Notes: a model not told the origin generated them from the sequence alone. Counted from the first letter of the stretch, positions 1 through 6,615 are shown. The stretch: DNA of 6,870 nucleotides from an uncultured Saprospiraceae bacterium (GCA_937942465.1 CALDEO010000091.1:1-6870); one strand, 5' to 3'. Numbers and translations are program-made.

Positions 1-159
1 AATGTATCTCGGAATACCATCTCTAATCTAGAATCTGGCAAAAACTTCACCATCGATACCTTATTGAAAGCATTGAAAGAGCTAGACTTACTAGATAGAA
101 TATTCAATGAAGTATCTACTGCTAAGACACAATTTAGTGATATCAAATCATTGTACTAG
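1..159 (+). CDS. hipB: HipB-like Xre-family antitoxin/regulator, 3' end only (partial)
   Basis: Reading frame 1 is open from the window edge to a TAG at 157-159 and gives 52 residues. They begin NVSRNTISNLESGK and continue with a leucine-rich stretch (TLLKALKELDLLDRIF). This matches the recognition helix and last helices of an Xre/Cro HTH domain, where the pattern is (V)S..TIS.LE.G....dTL..l..aL.L.d. The first helices and the start codon lie outside the window. The TAG is followed directly by the ATG of the hipA-type kinase with no spacer, so the two are almost certainly co-transcribed and translationally coupled. In the HipBA family the HTH partner neutralises the kinase and represses the operon. 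That role is inferred from the family and the gene order; the operator lies upstream of the window. Confidence 0.85.
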   Translation, partial: NVSRNTISNLESGKNFTIDTLLKALKELDLLDRIFNEVSTAKTQFSDIKSLY

Positions 160-1422
160 ATGGCTATCAATAACATCATAAACCTGCATCTATTTGGTAC
201 GGAGCTCGGTCGTATCGGTCTCGACGAAAACAAATCTATTAGTAGTTTTCAATACAATCCTGATTTTCTGGCGGAAGGTAAGATGTTGAATGTATTCCCG
301 TTGACGGGTATTATCAGAAGAGTACCTCAGGCGCAAATATTCAATCAATACAATACAGATACCTTTAAAAACTTGCCGCCACAGATTGCAGACTCCCTAC
401 CCGACTTGTTTGGTAATCTGATATTCAAAACTTGGCTTACCGCCAATGATAAGTCCGATATCAATGTACTAGAGCAACTCGCATATGTGTCCAACAGAGG
501 CATGGGAGCATTAGAGTATGTCCCTAGCAAAGACGTACCCTCCAATGCGACCATTAACCTAGATGAAATAATAGAAGTCCTACAATCGGTACTAGACAAT
601 AAGCGATCATCAAATCAAGATCAACTTAACAATGAAGCGTTAATCAATATCTTTAAAATTGGTAGCTCCGCCGGTGGTGTACGACCCAAAATATTGATAT
701 CAGAGCATAAACAAAATGGCACCATCATCCCTGGAGATATCGCATACTCTGATACATACTTACACTACATCGTTAAGCTTGCATTGGACGACAACACCAA
801 CTATCCTCGCGAGATCGTAGAGTATTGTTACTATCTCACGGCCAAGGAGGTAGGCATACACATGATGCCCTCTAAGCTCATCGACAACAAACACTATGCT
901 ACACAGCGATATGATCGCCAAGACGGAGCAAAGCAACACGTGCTGACTGCTACAGGTATGACTGGCTGGGATTTTCAAAAAGCCGCAAACTCTAGTTATG
1001 AAAACCTGTTCAGTCTTTGTTCCTTTTTGAAATTACCACAATCACAAATCGAAGATCTGTATCGTAGGATGATTTTCAATATTGTATTTTGCAATACCGA
1101 TGATCACTTAAAGAATCACTCGTTTATCTATGACCAACATAAAGATCGCTGGAGTCTATCACCTGCCTATGATCTTACTTTTGCTCTCAACCCGTTGATC
1201 AACTTCACCAAAACCAACAGAGCATTGTCTATCAACGGAAAACGTAATAATATCAACATAAAGGACGTCCTCCACATCGCCGATCAATACACCATCAAAA
1301 ACCCAAAAGGTATAATCGTTGAGATCAATCAATCACTGAAATTGCTACAGCGTCATATGCGTGAACAGGATGTACCTATTGCTGTGCAGGAAGGTATTAT
1401 GAGGAGTTGTGGGGGGTTGTGA
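160..1422 (+). CDS. hipA: HipA-family serine/threonine kinase, toxin of a hipBA module
   Basis: The protein has 420 residues, a normal length for HipA (about 400-440). Residues 1-115 form the N-terminal HipA subdomain (LFGTELGRIGLDE, then PLTGIIRR and the DLFGNLIF segment). The kinase core follows: the glycine/serine ATP-binding loop GSSAGGVRPK at 168-177, a likely ATP-binding lysine in HYIVK (K206), the R-Y-D-R strand at 250-253, the catalytic loop NTDDHLKN at 312-319 (D314 as base, N319) and the metal-binding PAYD at 335-338 (D338). No key residue appears lost, so the kinase looks functional. E. coli HipA phosphorylates glutamyl-tRNA synthetase and stops growth; the target here is unknown. 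The start at 160 abuts the HipB stop. The gene converges on an unknown - strand gene only 25 bp away. Its last 60 bp have a diverged copy near 1995. Confidence 0.93.
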   Translation: MAINNIINLHLFGTELGRIGLDENKSISSFQYNPDFLAEGKMLNVFPLTGIIRRVPQAQIFNQYNTDTFKNLPPQIADSLPDLFGNLIFKTWLTANDKSDINVLEQLAYVSNRGMGALEYVPSKDVPSNATINLDEIIEVLQSVLDNKRSSNQDQLNNEALINIFKIGSSAGGVRPKILISEHKQNGTIIPGDIAYSDTYLHYIVKLALDDNTNYPREIVEYCYYLTAKEVGIHMMPSKLIDNKHYATQRYDRQDGAKQHVLTATGMTGWDFQKAANSSYENLFSLCSFLKLPQSQIEDLYRRMIFNIVFCNTDDHLKNHSFIYDQHKDRWSLSPAYDLTFALNPLINFTKTNRALSINGKRNNINIKDVLHIADQYTIKNPKGIIVEINQSLKLLQRHMREQDVPIAVQEGIMRSCGGL

Positions 1423-1447
1423 ATGCTATCACAATAACTGTTCTAAT

Positions 1448-1831
1448 TTAGCAATTACACTTTGGTGTAAACGTAGTTAATACCCAATCATATATTGACC
1501 TTATTCTAGTTCTTTCTATAACGTCATTCATATTATCTCTTAAATCAATTGCTATATGCTCATCTTTAAACTCATGATGAATAGAACTGGATACCGACCT
1601 TGGACTTTTACACCATTCATTTCTATCAATAGATTTCCTAAAAGTGGAAAATTTGATAAATTGGGAATAATCACTTTGCAAAGGGTACACTACTACTTTA
1701 AATTTTCCGTCTTTTGCAATGCCGACTAAAACATCCAGCGGTATAGGATCATCCCAACCCATAAAATTTTCGCTACTTTCCAATTCTTTAAAAATAGTAG
1801 GTAACACCTCGTTAATTATTGTTTCTTGCAT
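1448..1831 (-). CDS. Uncharacterised 127-residue protein
   Basis: I do not recognise this family. The 127-residue product begins MQETIINEVLPTIFKELE and has no signal peptide or membrane helix. It looks like a small soluble alpha/beta protein: an amphipathic N-terminal helix, a GWDDPIPLDVLVGI segment (25-38), beta-like strands (KFKVVVYPL), a basic middle, a HHEFKDEHIAIDL stretch, a helical DVIERTRIRSIYDWVL region, and a short tail with two cysteines (CNC). The start is supported by an A-rich leader (AATTAAAAAAAGC) typical of Bacteroidota; no Shine-Dalgarno site is seen. It is a lone gene, convergent with hipA on one side. On the other side an AT-rich leader and a relic of a hipA 3' end precede the next - strand gene. 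It may be cargo of a rearrangement, but nothing in it indicates a function. Confidence 0.6.
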   Translation of the reverse strand: MQETIINEVLPTIFKELESSENFMGWDDPIPLDVLVGIAKDGKFKVVVYPLQSDYSQFIKFSTFRKSIDRNEWCKSPRSVSSSIHHEFKDEHIAIDLRDNMNDVIERTRIRSIYDWVLTTFTPKCNC

Positions 1832-1994
1832 GCTTTTTTTAATTACATTAATTTATATGTATAATATAACTAAAAAACGGTACATATAGTTCCATCTGGA
1901 TTATTCTTTGTTCTTTCATCCTGTTTATTCTGATAAAGGCAAACTCATATTAGCCGAAAATTTAAAGTCTTGTTATTTTTTTTTGAGCTAATAC

Positions 1995-2048
1995 ATGGCT
2001 GAACAAGATGTACCTACTGCTGTGCAGGAGGGTATTATAAAGAGTTGT
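1995..2048 (+). pseudogene. Relic copy of a hipA 3' end
   Basis: These 54 bases match hipA 1357-1410 at 47 positions by hand count, with no gaps. Read in the hipA frame they give MAEQDVPTAVQEGIIKSC against MREQDVPIAVQEGIMRSC. Similarity stops sharply on the left at the ATG. On the right it fades within about ten bases, where the end of the membrane cytochrome-like gene on the other strand begins. The frame stays open to 2219, but from 2057 on it lies antisense to that gene, so it is not a credible gene. Two of the seven mismatches are synonymous third-base changes. It is therefore either the tail of a second, mostly deleted hipA or an old duplication, not a recent copy. Confidence 0.7.
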
Positions 2049-2065
2049 AGTAGACTCTACCCTCC
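2027..2065 (-). terminator. Long hairpin at the 3' end of the cytochrome-like gene
   Basis: Outer arms GGAGGGTA (2027-2034) and TACCCTCC (2058-2065) are perfectly complementary. Inside them GAGT (2042-2045) pairs with ACTC (2054-2057), leaving an 8-base loop and a 7-base one-sided bulge. The structure straddles the stop codon of the - strand membrane protein gene. One arm is part of the hipA relic. No T-tract follows closely on either strand, so it is at best a weak terminator or an mRNA 3'-end stabiliser. Confidence 0.3.
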
Positions 2066-2668
2066 AATCATGATGTTATACTCCTCTGGTATTTCTACTC
2101 CATTGAAGCCATTAGTCATGCCATACAGGATCACAATAGCGACTACGACTCCTATTAAAAAGATAATCCGCGACTGCTGCTCAACGGATACCCCCAAGAT
2201 CGTACTCCGCATCTTATGAAAATGGATAGCAGATACATGCCCAAAGAAAGCGACTATTGCAAGTCCGTAGTATGGTATGAAAAACAAATTAAATGGAAAT
2301 GTATTTAATCCAATAGCACCAAAATAGAAATTGGTATCAAGCTGTAATATATACCTCCCCATCAATACGGCTCCTACATGAATCAATAGGAACATTGCGA
2401 TATACAGTCCTGACCAAATTTGTATTTTCTTGTAAAACCCTACGGCTAATCCTTTCTGCATGATAGCCAACTTCAAACCAGAAATGATCTGTACGAGTAC
2501 AACTCCTAGAAGTAGTGTTTCGACAATTGGATTCCTGTAAACTAAACGTAGTTTGTCCATAAATGCGATATGACTTTCTACTCCTACCAGACTCACCGCA
2601 TGATTGCATAAATGCAGCACAACGAAGATGGTAATAGTCAAACCGGAGATATAGTGGATGCGTTTCAT
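2057..2668 (-). CDS. Five-helix membrane protein of the SdhC/FrdC cytochrome b type
   Basis: From the ATG at 2668 the product has 203 residues. An in-frame TTG at 2704 would add 12 residues, but the ATG falls right before KRIHYISGL and is preferred. Five hydrophobic segments lie near 7-30, 46-66, 84-107, 124-150 and 166-184. The motif SGL-x4-F-x3-H occurs twice, at S8-H19 and S86-H97, each at the start of a helix. Further histidines sit at 23, 144 and 149. This arrangement resembles the haem-anchoring membrane subunits of succinate dehydrogenase and fumarate reductase, where histidines in helices bind haem b. No flavoprotein or iron-sulphur subunit gene lies beside it, so a role in complex II is not shown; a stand-alone b-type cytochrome or redox sensor is equally possible. 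It follows the Crp/Fnr gene in the same direction, with an FNR-like palindrome between them. Confidence 0.6.
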   Translation of the reverse strand: MKRIHYISGLTITIFVVLHLCNHAVSLVGVESHIAFMDKLRLVYRNPIVETLLLGVVLVQIISGLKLAIMQKGLAVGFYKKIQIWSGLYIAMFLLIHVGAVLMGRYILQLDTNFYFGAIGLNTFPFNLFFIPYYGLAIVAFFGHVSAIHFHKMRSTILGVSVEQQSRIIFLIGVVVAIVILYGMTNGFNGVEIPEEYNIMIGG

Positions 2669-2707
2669 AACTTTTATCACAAAGAACGGCTCATCCAATG
2701 ACAATTC

Positions 2708-2725
2708 ATTTGATTTATATCAAAT
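2708..2725. promoter_or_regulatory. FNR-box-like palindrome upstream of the cytochrome-like gene
   Basis: ATTTGAT (2708-2714), spacer TTAT, ATCAAAT (2719-2725): two perfect 7-bp arms with a 4-bp spacer, containing the exact FNR consensus TTGAT-N4-ATCAA. It overlaps the TGA stop of the Crp/Fnr gene and lies about 40 bp before the favoured start of the membrane protein. The neighbouring regulator has the E-x-x-S-R recognition motif that reads this half-site in FNR. Confidence 0.55.
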
Positions 2726-3301
2726 TCTGTTTTTAGGATTCCTGATTCTACTTAAAGTCTCAAGTGTAATACCTAGATAAGAAGCAATATCGGTCAATGG
2801 TACTCGCTGTGTTATGTCTGGACGAATAACCAAAAGATTCTCATACTTCTGTTCTGCATTATAGAATTGCATAGAGGCAATTCTCTCTTGATGACTCAAC
2901 ATCGTTTGTGTCACAATGACTCGTAGGAGTCGCTCAAAATCGTGGTACTTATCAGCCAATCCCTCAATATCACCTCTTGACAATTCTATAAGTATTGAGT
3001 CTTCCAATAACTCTATATAGTGAGGACTTGGCTTCTCAGTGAAGAAACTAACGATAGCACTTATAAATTCATTTTCGAATGCAAACCAATCCGAGATATC
3101 CTTACCATCTTTAAGATAATAAGCCCGAGCACATCCCTTGATGATGTAAAATGTCTTATCAGAGTATTGCCCCTCTCTTACTAATATTGACCCTTTTTCT
3201 AAAGACAATATAGTCGCTTTATTAGGCAACTCTTCTTGACACTCCAATGACAAGGTAGAGTATGTTTCACTGATATTCTTTATAATTTCTTCTTTTGTCA
3301 T
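2720..3301 (-). CDS. Crp/Fnr-family transcriptional regulator
   Basis: The product has 193 residues, full length for the short Bacteroidota Crp/Fnr proteins. Residues about 30-115 form the cyclic-nucleotide-binding-type beta roll (LEKGSILVREGQ.SDKTFYIIKGCARAYY, then the DWFAFENEF segment). A long dimerisation helix runs about 118-150. The C-terminal helix-turn-helix lies at about 165-190 (VPLTDIASYLGITLETLSRIR). The recognition helix carries E181, S184 and R185, the E-x-x-S-R pattern of FNR. Only two cysteines, C21 and C57, are present, so the four-cysteine iron-sulphur centre of FNR is absent and oxygen is not sensed that way; the ligand is unknown. It probably controls the next gene and perhaps itself, since palindromes lie at both ends of the gene. 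Its start is an ATG at 3301. A Shine-Dalgarno-like site is not evident. Confidence 0.9.
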   Translation of the reverse strand: MTKEEIIKNISETYSTLSLECQEELPNKATILSLEKGSILVREGQYSDKTFYIIKGCARAYYLKDGKDISDWFAFENEFISAIVSFFTEKPSPHYIELLEDSILIELSRGDIEGLADKYHDFERLLRVIVTQTMLSHQERIASMQFYNAEQKYENLLVIRPDITQRVPLTDIASYLGITLETLSRIRNPKNRI

Positions 3302-3322
3302 TGGTGGTTTATGGGGAGTAGA

Positions 3323-3336
3323 TTATCGTGTGATAA
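3323..3336. promoter_or_regulatory. N4-spaced palindrome upstream of the Crp/Fnr gene
   Basis: TTATC (3323-3327), spacer GTGT, GATAA (3332-3336). It has the same 5-4-5 geometry as an FNR-type box but a different half-site. It lies 21 bp ahead of the regulator's start codon, a typical place for an autoregulatory operator. The arms are short and AT-rich, so chance is possible. Confidence 0.3.
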
Positions 3337-3359
3337 GATGAGTGTTATTGAACTTTATT

Positions 3360-3383
3360 AAAAAAAAGAGCTTAAAAGGAAGC
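3360..3383 (-). terminator. Weak intrinsic terminator after the TPR gene
   Basis: On the - strand GCTT-CCTTTT-AAGC is followed after two bases by eight T residues (eight A on the + strand at 3360-3367). It starts 22 bp after the stop of the TPR protein gene. The stem is only four base pairs, so efficiency is doubtful, but the place and T-tract are right. Confidence 0.35.
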
Positions 3384-3404
3384 AATGATAATTACCAATA
3401 AACT

Positions 3405-5672
3405 TTAATCCTCGAAACTAATATTCTTTATTTCATCTTTAATCATCTCAATCTTGTAATGGTCGTAATTAAACTTGTCAGTGTAAATATTTAACGCTTT
3501 TTGGTAGTACTGTTCTGCAAGTTTGCCTTGTTTTTCTTTTTTTGACAAATCACCAAATGCAATAAATATATCCGCAAATATTACATGATCCTTCTCAAAG
3601 AAATTAGAATTAATTTCTAATGATTTGGTTAACATATCTCTTGCTTCAACTAGCTTATTCTCGGCAATTCTTAAATTTGAGTAGTTTAAATAAATTATTG
3701 CAGTGCTTGGATGATTCTCTGAGAATAACTCCAAGTGTCGACTTAAGGATTGTCTAAACAATGTGTCTGCTTCATAAAATTTATTATCAACAATCTTCAA
3801 CAACCCAAGACCATTAAAAGCAACTGCCTTTGTAAAGGATAAGTCTAATTGGTATTCATTATTAATTTTTAAAACATTTTGATAAAGGGATTTCGAAATC
3901 TTGAATTTTCCAATAGAGTAATTTACATATCCAGCATTGTTAATTAGCCAGGTTGAGCCAGGGTATTTAAGATTTTCATTCTCTTCAGCAATTAATAACG
4001 AATTATTAGAATGTATTAATGCTTGCTTAAACTTGCCTAAAATCACTTCAAGATCTGCCAATCCAGATAGTACTTCTGAATTTTTATAATTATCGCTACC
4101 TAATTCTCTATTATAAGAATTTAATACTTCATAAAATAAGTCCTCCGATTCTGAATAGTTACCAACTATCTTTTTAATGTTAGCATCCACTAAAAGGTAG
4201 TTTGAATATCTCGCGCTATTAATTCCATAATTCTTAATGGTTATTTCCTTTCCTTTATTAATTAAAGAATCTGCTTCATCATACTTAGCAAGCGCAACCT
4301 TAATTTCAGACAATAATAAATACGTTTCTGCTATATTTTGATGATCCGATTCAAGACGACTCTTATAACAAGATAAGCAGTCATAAACAATACTTTGAGC
4401 ACGACCAAATTGATTACTCCTGAAATAATATAATCCCTCATACAGACTTGCGGTACAATAACTTACGGAGTCTTTCTCCGTTAATTTAAGAGTTTTATCA
4501 ATGACAATCTTTGCTTCTTTTAAACTATCCGTTCTAAAGTAGTTTTGAATAAGATTTATATAATTATCATAAATCTCTGTTTTATAATTGAAAACTGATG
4601 AATCTCTTTCTAGGATTAAAATTGATTCATTGTTAAATATTATTGAGTACTCTGGTAAGTTTCGCTCGTACAAGGATTTCGCAAGATTAGTATAGAATTT
4701 AGCAACATTTATATCTAAAGTATCATTTGTTTCTTCGTAAATATTGACTGCCTCCAAAAACAGAGAGTCCGAGTATTCAAAATTTTGAAGCCTTTTGTAA
4801 CATATAGCAAGGCGGTTCTTTGAGTGAGCCAACTCTGTCATCCAAACTCTAGATTTTGCAAGGTAGTAGTATATTACATCATCTGCTTTAGTGTAGAAAT
4901 CTAAAGCTTCCTCATAACTCCCTTCGGTGTAAAGCTTTTTTGCCTTACAATCTAAGGCTTGAAATAAATTGATATAAAGCTGACCAATATCCTTATGCTC
5001 TGTACGGTTTGATGTATCTCGTTTTGAAATTACATCTTCTAATCGCATTGAATCAAATTCATAACCAGTAGTTAACCCAATCCAATTTTGTCCATAACCT
5101 ACTGCGTTAAGGCAATGTCTAATTGCTAAATCACAATTCCCTTGATTCAAAGAATGTTTACTTTTTTCTTTATACTCAACTATTTTTAGGTCTAATATTA
5201 CATTAGGAGAACCATAATTAAGTGAATAAATTAAAGCTTTAAAAGGCTTAAAGGATAACGGTATATAGGTAAAACCTGCCGAGATTACTAAAATAAAAAA
5301 AGATCGAATCAGTGACCCCTTTATGTTAAGTGGACTGGCACTCATGTTTTTACTTTTAAAAAAGACAATTACTAATGCTAAAAACAAAAGGCCATTGGCA
5401 ATAGGTATGAAATTAAAATATGAAGCCATATTTCTTACTACAAGAAATGGCATGTTCAAAAGAGAAGAAGAAAATACGATTCCAGTTAGAATCGCAAAAA
5501 CACCACTGCTTTCTTTATCTGACTTAAAAAGCCAGTATCCTCCAACAAAATACAAGGCAGATAAAAGCCATGTAGATAGAGCGAGAAACCCAATCGTACT
5601 AGTCAATTCAAATATTCGCAATAAAAATGTAGCAATAAAAAACGGGACCAGTATTTTTTCTAAAATTTTCAT
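3405..5672 (-). CDS. Membrane-anchored TPR-repeat protein
   Basis: The product has 755 residues. The N-terminal 145 hold five hydrophobic segments, at about 7-23, 27-50, 56-80, 84-106 and 119-141. Positive residues cluster in the loops after segments 2 and 4 (KSDK; KSKN...K), which predicts an inside N-terminus and a C-terminal part on the outer face of the inner membrane. From about 230 to 735 there are about twelve tetratricopeptide repeats. Most are spaced by 42 residues, as in the kinesin-light-chain type (repeat starts near 448, 490, 532, 574, 616 and 658; the next, near 700, is shifted by one or two residues). Motifs such as NKFYEADTLFRQSL and GKLAEQYYQKAL are canonical. No CHAT protease, kinase, HTH or other effector domain follows; the protein ends shortly after the last repeat. 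TPR arrays bind other proteins, so it is probably a scaffold or sensor with an unknown partner. The start has an AAGGA site nine bases upstream (5682-5686). It lies 51 bp after the RES toxin gene with no clear terminator between, so read-through from the toxin-antitoxin promoter is possible. Confidence 0.85.
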   Translation of the reverse strand: MKILEKILVPFFIATFLLRIFELTSTIGFLALSTWLLSALYFVGGYWLFKSDKESSGVFAILTGIVFSSSLLNMPFLVVRNMASYFNFIPIANGLLFLALVIVFFKSKNMSASPLNIKGSLIRSFFILVISAGFTYIPLSFKPFKALIYSLNYGSPNVILDLKIVEYKEKSKHSLNQGNCDLAIRHCLNAVGYGQNWIGLTTGYEFDSMRLEDVISKRDTSNRTEHKDIGQLYINLFQALDCKAKKLYTEGSYEEALDFYTKADDVIYYYLAKSRVWMTELAHSKNRLAICYKRLQNFEYSDSLFLEAVNIYEETNDTLDINVAKFYTNLAKSLYERNLPEYSIIFNNESILILERDSSVFNYKTEIYDNYINLIQNYFRTDSLKEAKIVIDKTLKLTEKDSVSYCTASLYEGLYYFRSNQFGRAQSIVYDCLSCYKSRLESDHQNIAETYLLLSEIKVALAKYDEADSLINKGKEITIKNYGINSARYSNYLLVDANIKKIVGNYSESEDLFYEVLNSYNRELGSDNYKNSEVLSGLADLEVILGKFKQALIHSNNSLLIAEENENLKYPGSTWLINNAGYVNYSIGKFKISKSLYQNVLKINNEYQLDLSFTKAVAFNGLGLLKIVDNKFYEADTLFRQSLSRHLELFSENHPSTAIIYLNYSNLRIAENKLVEARDMLTKSLEINSNFFEKDHVIFADIFIAFGDLSKKEKQGKLAEQYYQKALNIYTDKFNYDHYKIEMIKDEIKNISFED

Positions 5673-5723
5673 TGTTTTTTATCCTTGGTTATATAAACTG
5701 AAGATGTAGAATATTTATAAAAA

Positions 5724-6182
5724 TCACTTCTCAAATAATCTTCGATCAAATTTAAACTCCTCAATCTTTAATAAACGGACCTTAGGAAATAGCTTATGCC
5801 TTGGATTAATTAAGTAATTAAACTCATCTTGGATAACCGCCGATGGTACTTTAATGATCAAATATTGGTTTTCATCAATCAATTTATCACCAATAATTTT
5901 AGTTGAAATTTCATGTGGAAAATTGCGCCAGCCTTTACTCAGTTGAGATATCGATATTTCTACAATATCAACTTTAGGCATTTTGATACTTTGTAGGTAA
6001 TAATTGCCTGGTACAATCCCAAGAGGTGTATGTACTGCAACTTCAGTTGTACATAAAGCTCTACTCTCTCCGGTATATATGACTTGCCTACCTTTACTAT
6101 TCCATCTACCTCCACTTATCTCAGCCCCTTTACCACTCAGTTCGTTTTTGTATTTTTCTTTTGTGAGTCTATATACTATCAT
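5724..6182 (-). CDS. RES-domain toxin of an Xre/RES type II toxin-antitoxin module
   Basis: The product has 152 residues, the usual size. It shows the RES family landmarks in order: MIVYRLTKEKY at the start, GGRWNSKG at 24-31 (R26), VIYTGES at 34-40 (Y36), TTEVAVH at 45-51 (E47), VPSAV at 112-116 (S114) and NYLINPRH at 122-129. The conserved Arg, Tyr, Glu and Ser are all present, so the enzyme looks active. Characterised relatives act on NAD+: Res of Pseudomonas putida and MbcT of Mycobacterium deplete it, while ParT ADP-ribosylates PRPP synthetase. The reaction of this one is inferred to be of that kind. The start ATG overlaps the antitoxin's TGA by four bases (ATGA), which indicates translational coupling. 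It acts in the cytoplasm. Confidence 0.93.
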   Translation of the reverse strand: MIVYRLTKEKYKNELSGKGAEISGGRWNSKGRQVIYTGESRALCTTEVAVHTPLGIVPGNYYLQSIKMPKVDIVEISISQLSKGWRNFPHEISTKIIGDKLIDENQYLIIKVPSAVIQDEFNYLINPRHKLFPKVRLLKIEEFKFDRRLFEK

Positions 6183-6583
6183 GCTAAAACTCCATGCTCG
6201 ATTCGACCTAATTCGTCTATCAACATATCAATGCCAAAGCTGCTATCCAATAACTCAACTGGCCTAATGCTTCCTAATGCAATGATTTTAGAATTCATCC
6301 ATTCTTCAAAATACTCCTTAGAGCCAAATACTTCCTTGCCTTTCATTTGGAGTTTCGCAATTTCAATTATTCGCTCCGATTGCAAGGTTTCAAAAGTCCG
6401 ATTCTCTTTTTTATAGCGTTGTATTGTTCTTTCTGTCAAATGAAGGAATTTACTCCATTCTTTGACCGTGTACGAGCAAGAGTTTACAATCTCTTCGAAA
6501 AGACTAATGGCAATACCCTTTCTCGATAACTTGACAAGTTCGACCGTATCTAAAAGCTTAGCATTAAATCTAACAATTGACAT
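6179..6583 (-). CDS. Xre/MbcA/ParS-type (DUF2384) antitoxin
   Basis: From the ATG at 6583 the product has 134 residues. A longer reading from a TTG at 6631 is rejected because that TTG belongs to the -35 element of the promoter. Residues about 25-75 form the Xre-like HTH (SLFEEIVNSCSYTVKEWSKF, then TERTIQRYKKE). Residues about 80-134 form the toxin-binding DUF2384 domain, with KEVFGSKEYFEEWMNS, ALGSIRPVELLDSSFG and the ending LGRIEHGVLA, which is close to the family's canonical tail. This tail inserts into the RES active site in solved complexes of the family. The antitoxin precedes its toxin, the normal order for this family, and probably represses its own promoter. No strong Shine-Dalgarno site is seen; the leader is only about 13 bases. 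Confidence 0.93.
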   Translation of the reverse strand: MSIVRFNAKLLDTVELVKLSRKGIAISLFEEIVNSCSYTVKEWSKFLHLTERTIQRYKKENRTFETLQSERIIEIAKLQMKGKEVFGSKEYFEEWMNSKIIALGSIRPVELLDSSFGIDMLIDELGRIEHGVLA

Positions 6584-6594
6584 AACTTTACTAT

Positions 6595-6615
6595 TTGTCG
6601 TAAATATAACGATAA
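6595..6615. promoter_or_regulatory. Candidate antitoxin operator over the -10 element
   Basis: Left arm TTGTCGTA (6595-6602) and right arm AACGATAA (6608-6615) are complementary at six of eight positions, around a 5-bp centre. The inverted repeat covers the -10 hexamer of the antitoxin promoter and the likely transcription start, where a dimeric Xre repressor would block transcription. This is inferred from position and symmetry. Confidence 0.35.

Noticed and set aside
1455..1470. Perfect inverted repeat TTACAC-TTTG-GTGTAA as a hipA terminator
   Set aside because: It lies inside the end of the convergent gene, is AT-rich with a six-base stem, and is not followed by a T-tract on the + strand.
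1976..1984. T-run on the + strand as a terminator for hipA
   Set aside because: No hairpin precedes it and it lies about 550 bp beyond the hipA stop, on the far side of a convergent gene.
1995..2219. 74-codon + strand ORF starting in the hipA relic
   Set aside because: Beyond 2056 it is antisense to the well-supported membrane protein gene, and only its first 18 codons have a recognisable origin.
2337..2609. 90-codon - strand ORF within the cytochrome-like gene
   Set aside because: It is another frame of the same strand, rich in Ser, Arg and Cys with no hydrophobic pattern; the membrane protein frame is the credible one.
2669..2704. Extension of the cytochrome-like protein to a TTG start
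   Set aside because: The extra 12 residues add nothing to the family pattern. The ATG at 2668 stands directly before the conserved-looking helix, though the longer form cannot be excluded.
5323..5709. 128-codon + strand ORF opposite the start of the TPR gene
   Set aside because: It is a shadow of the membrane-helix coding region; no family pattern is seen and the - strand frame is clearly real.
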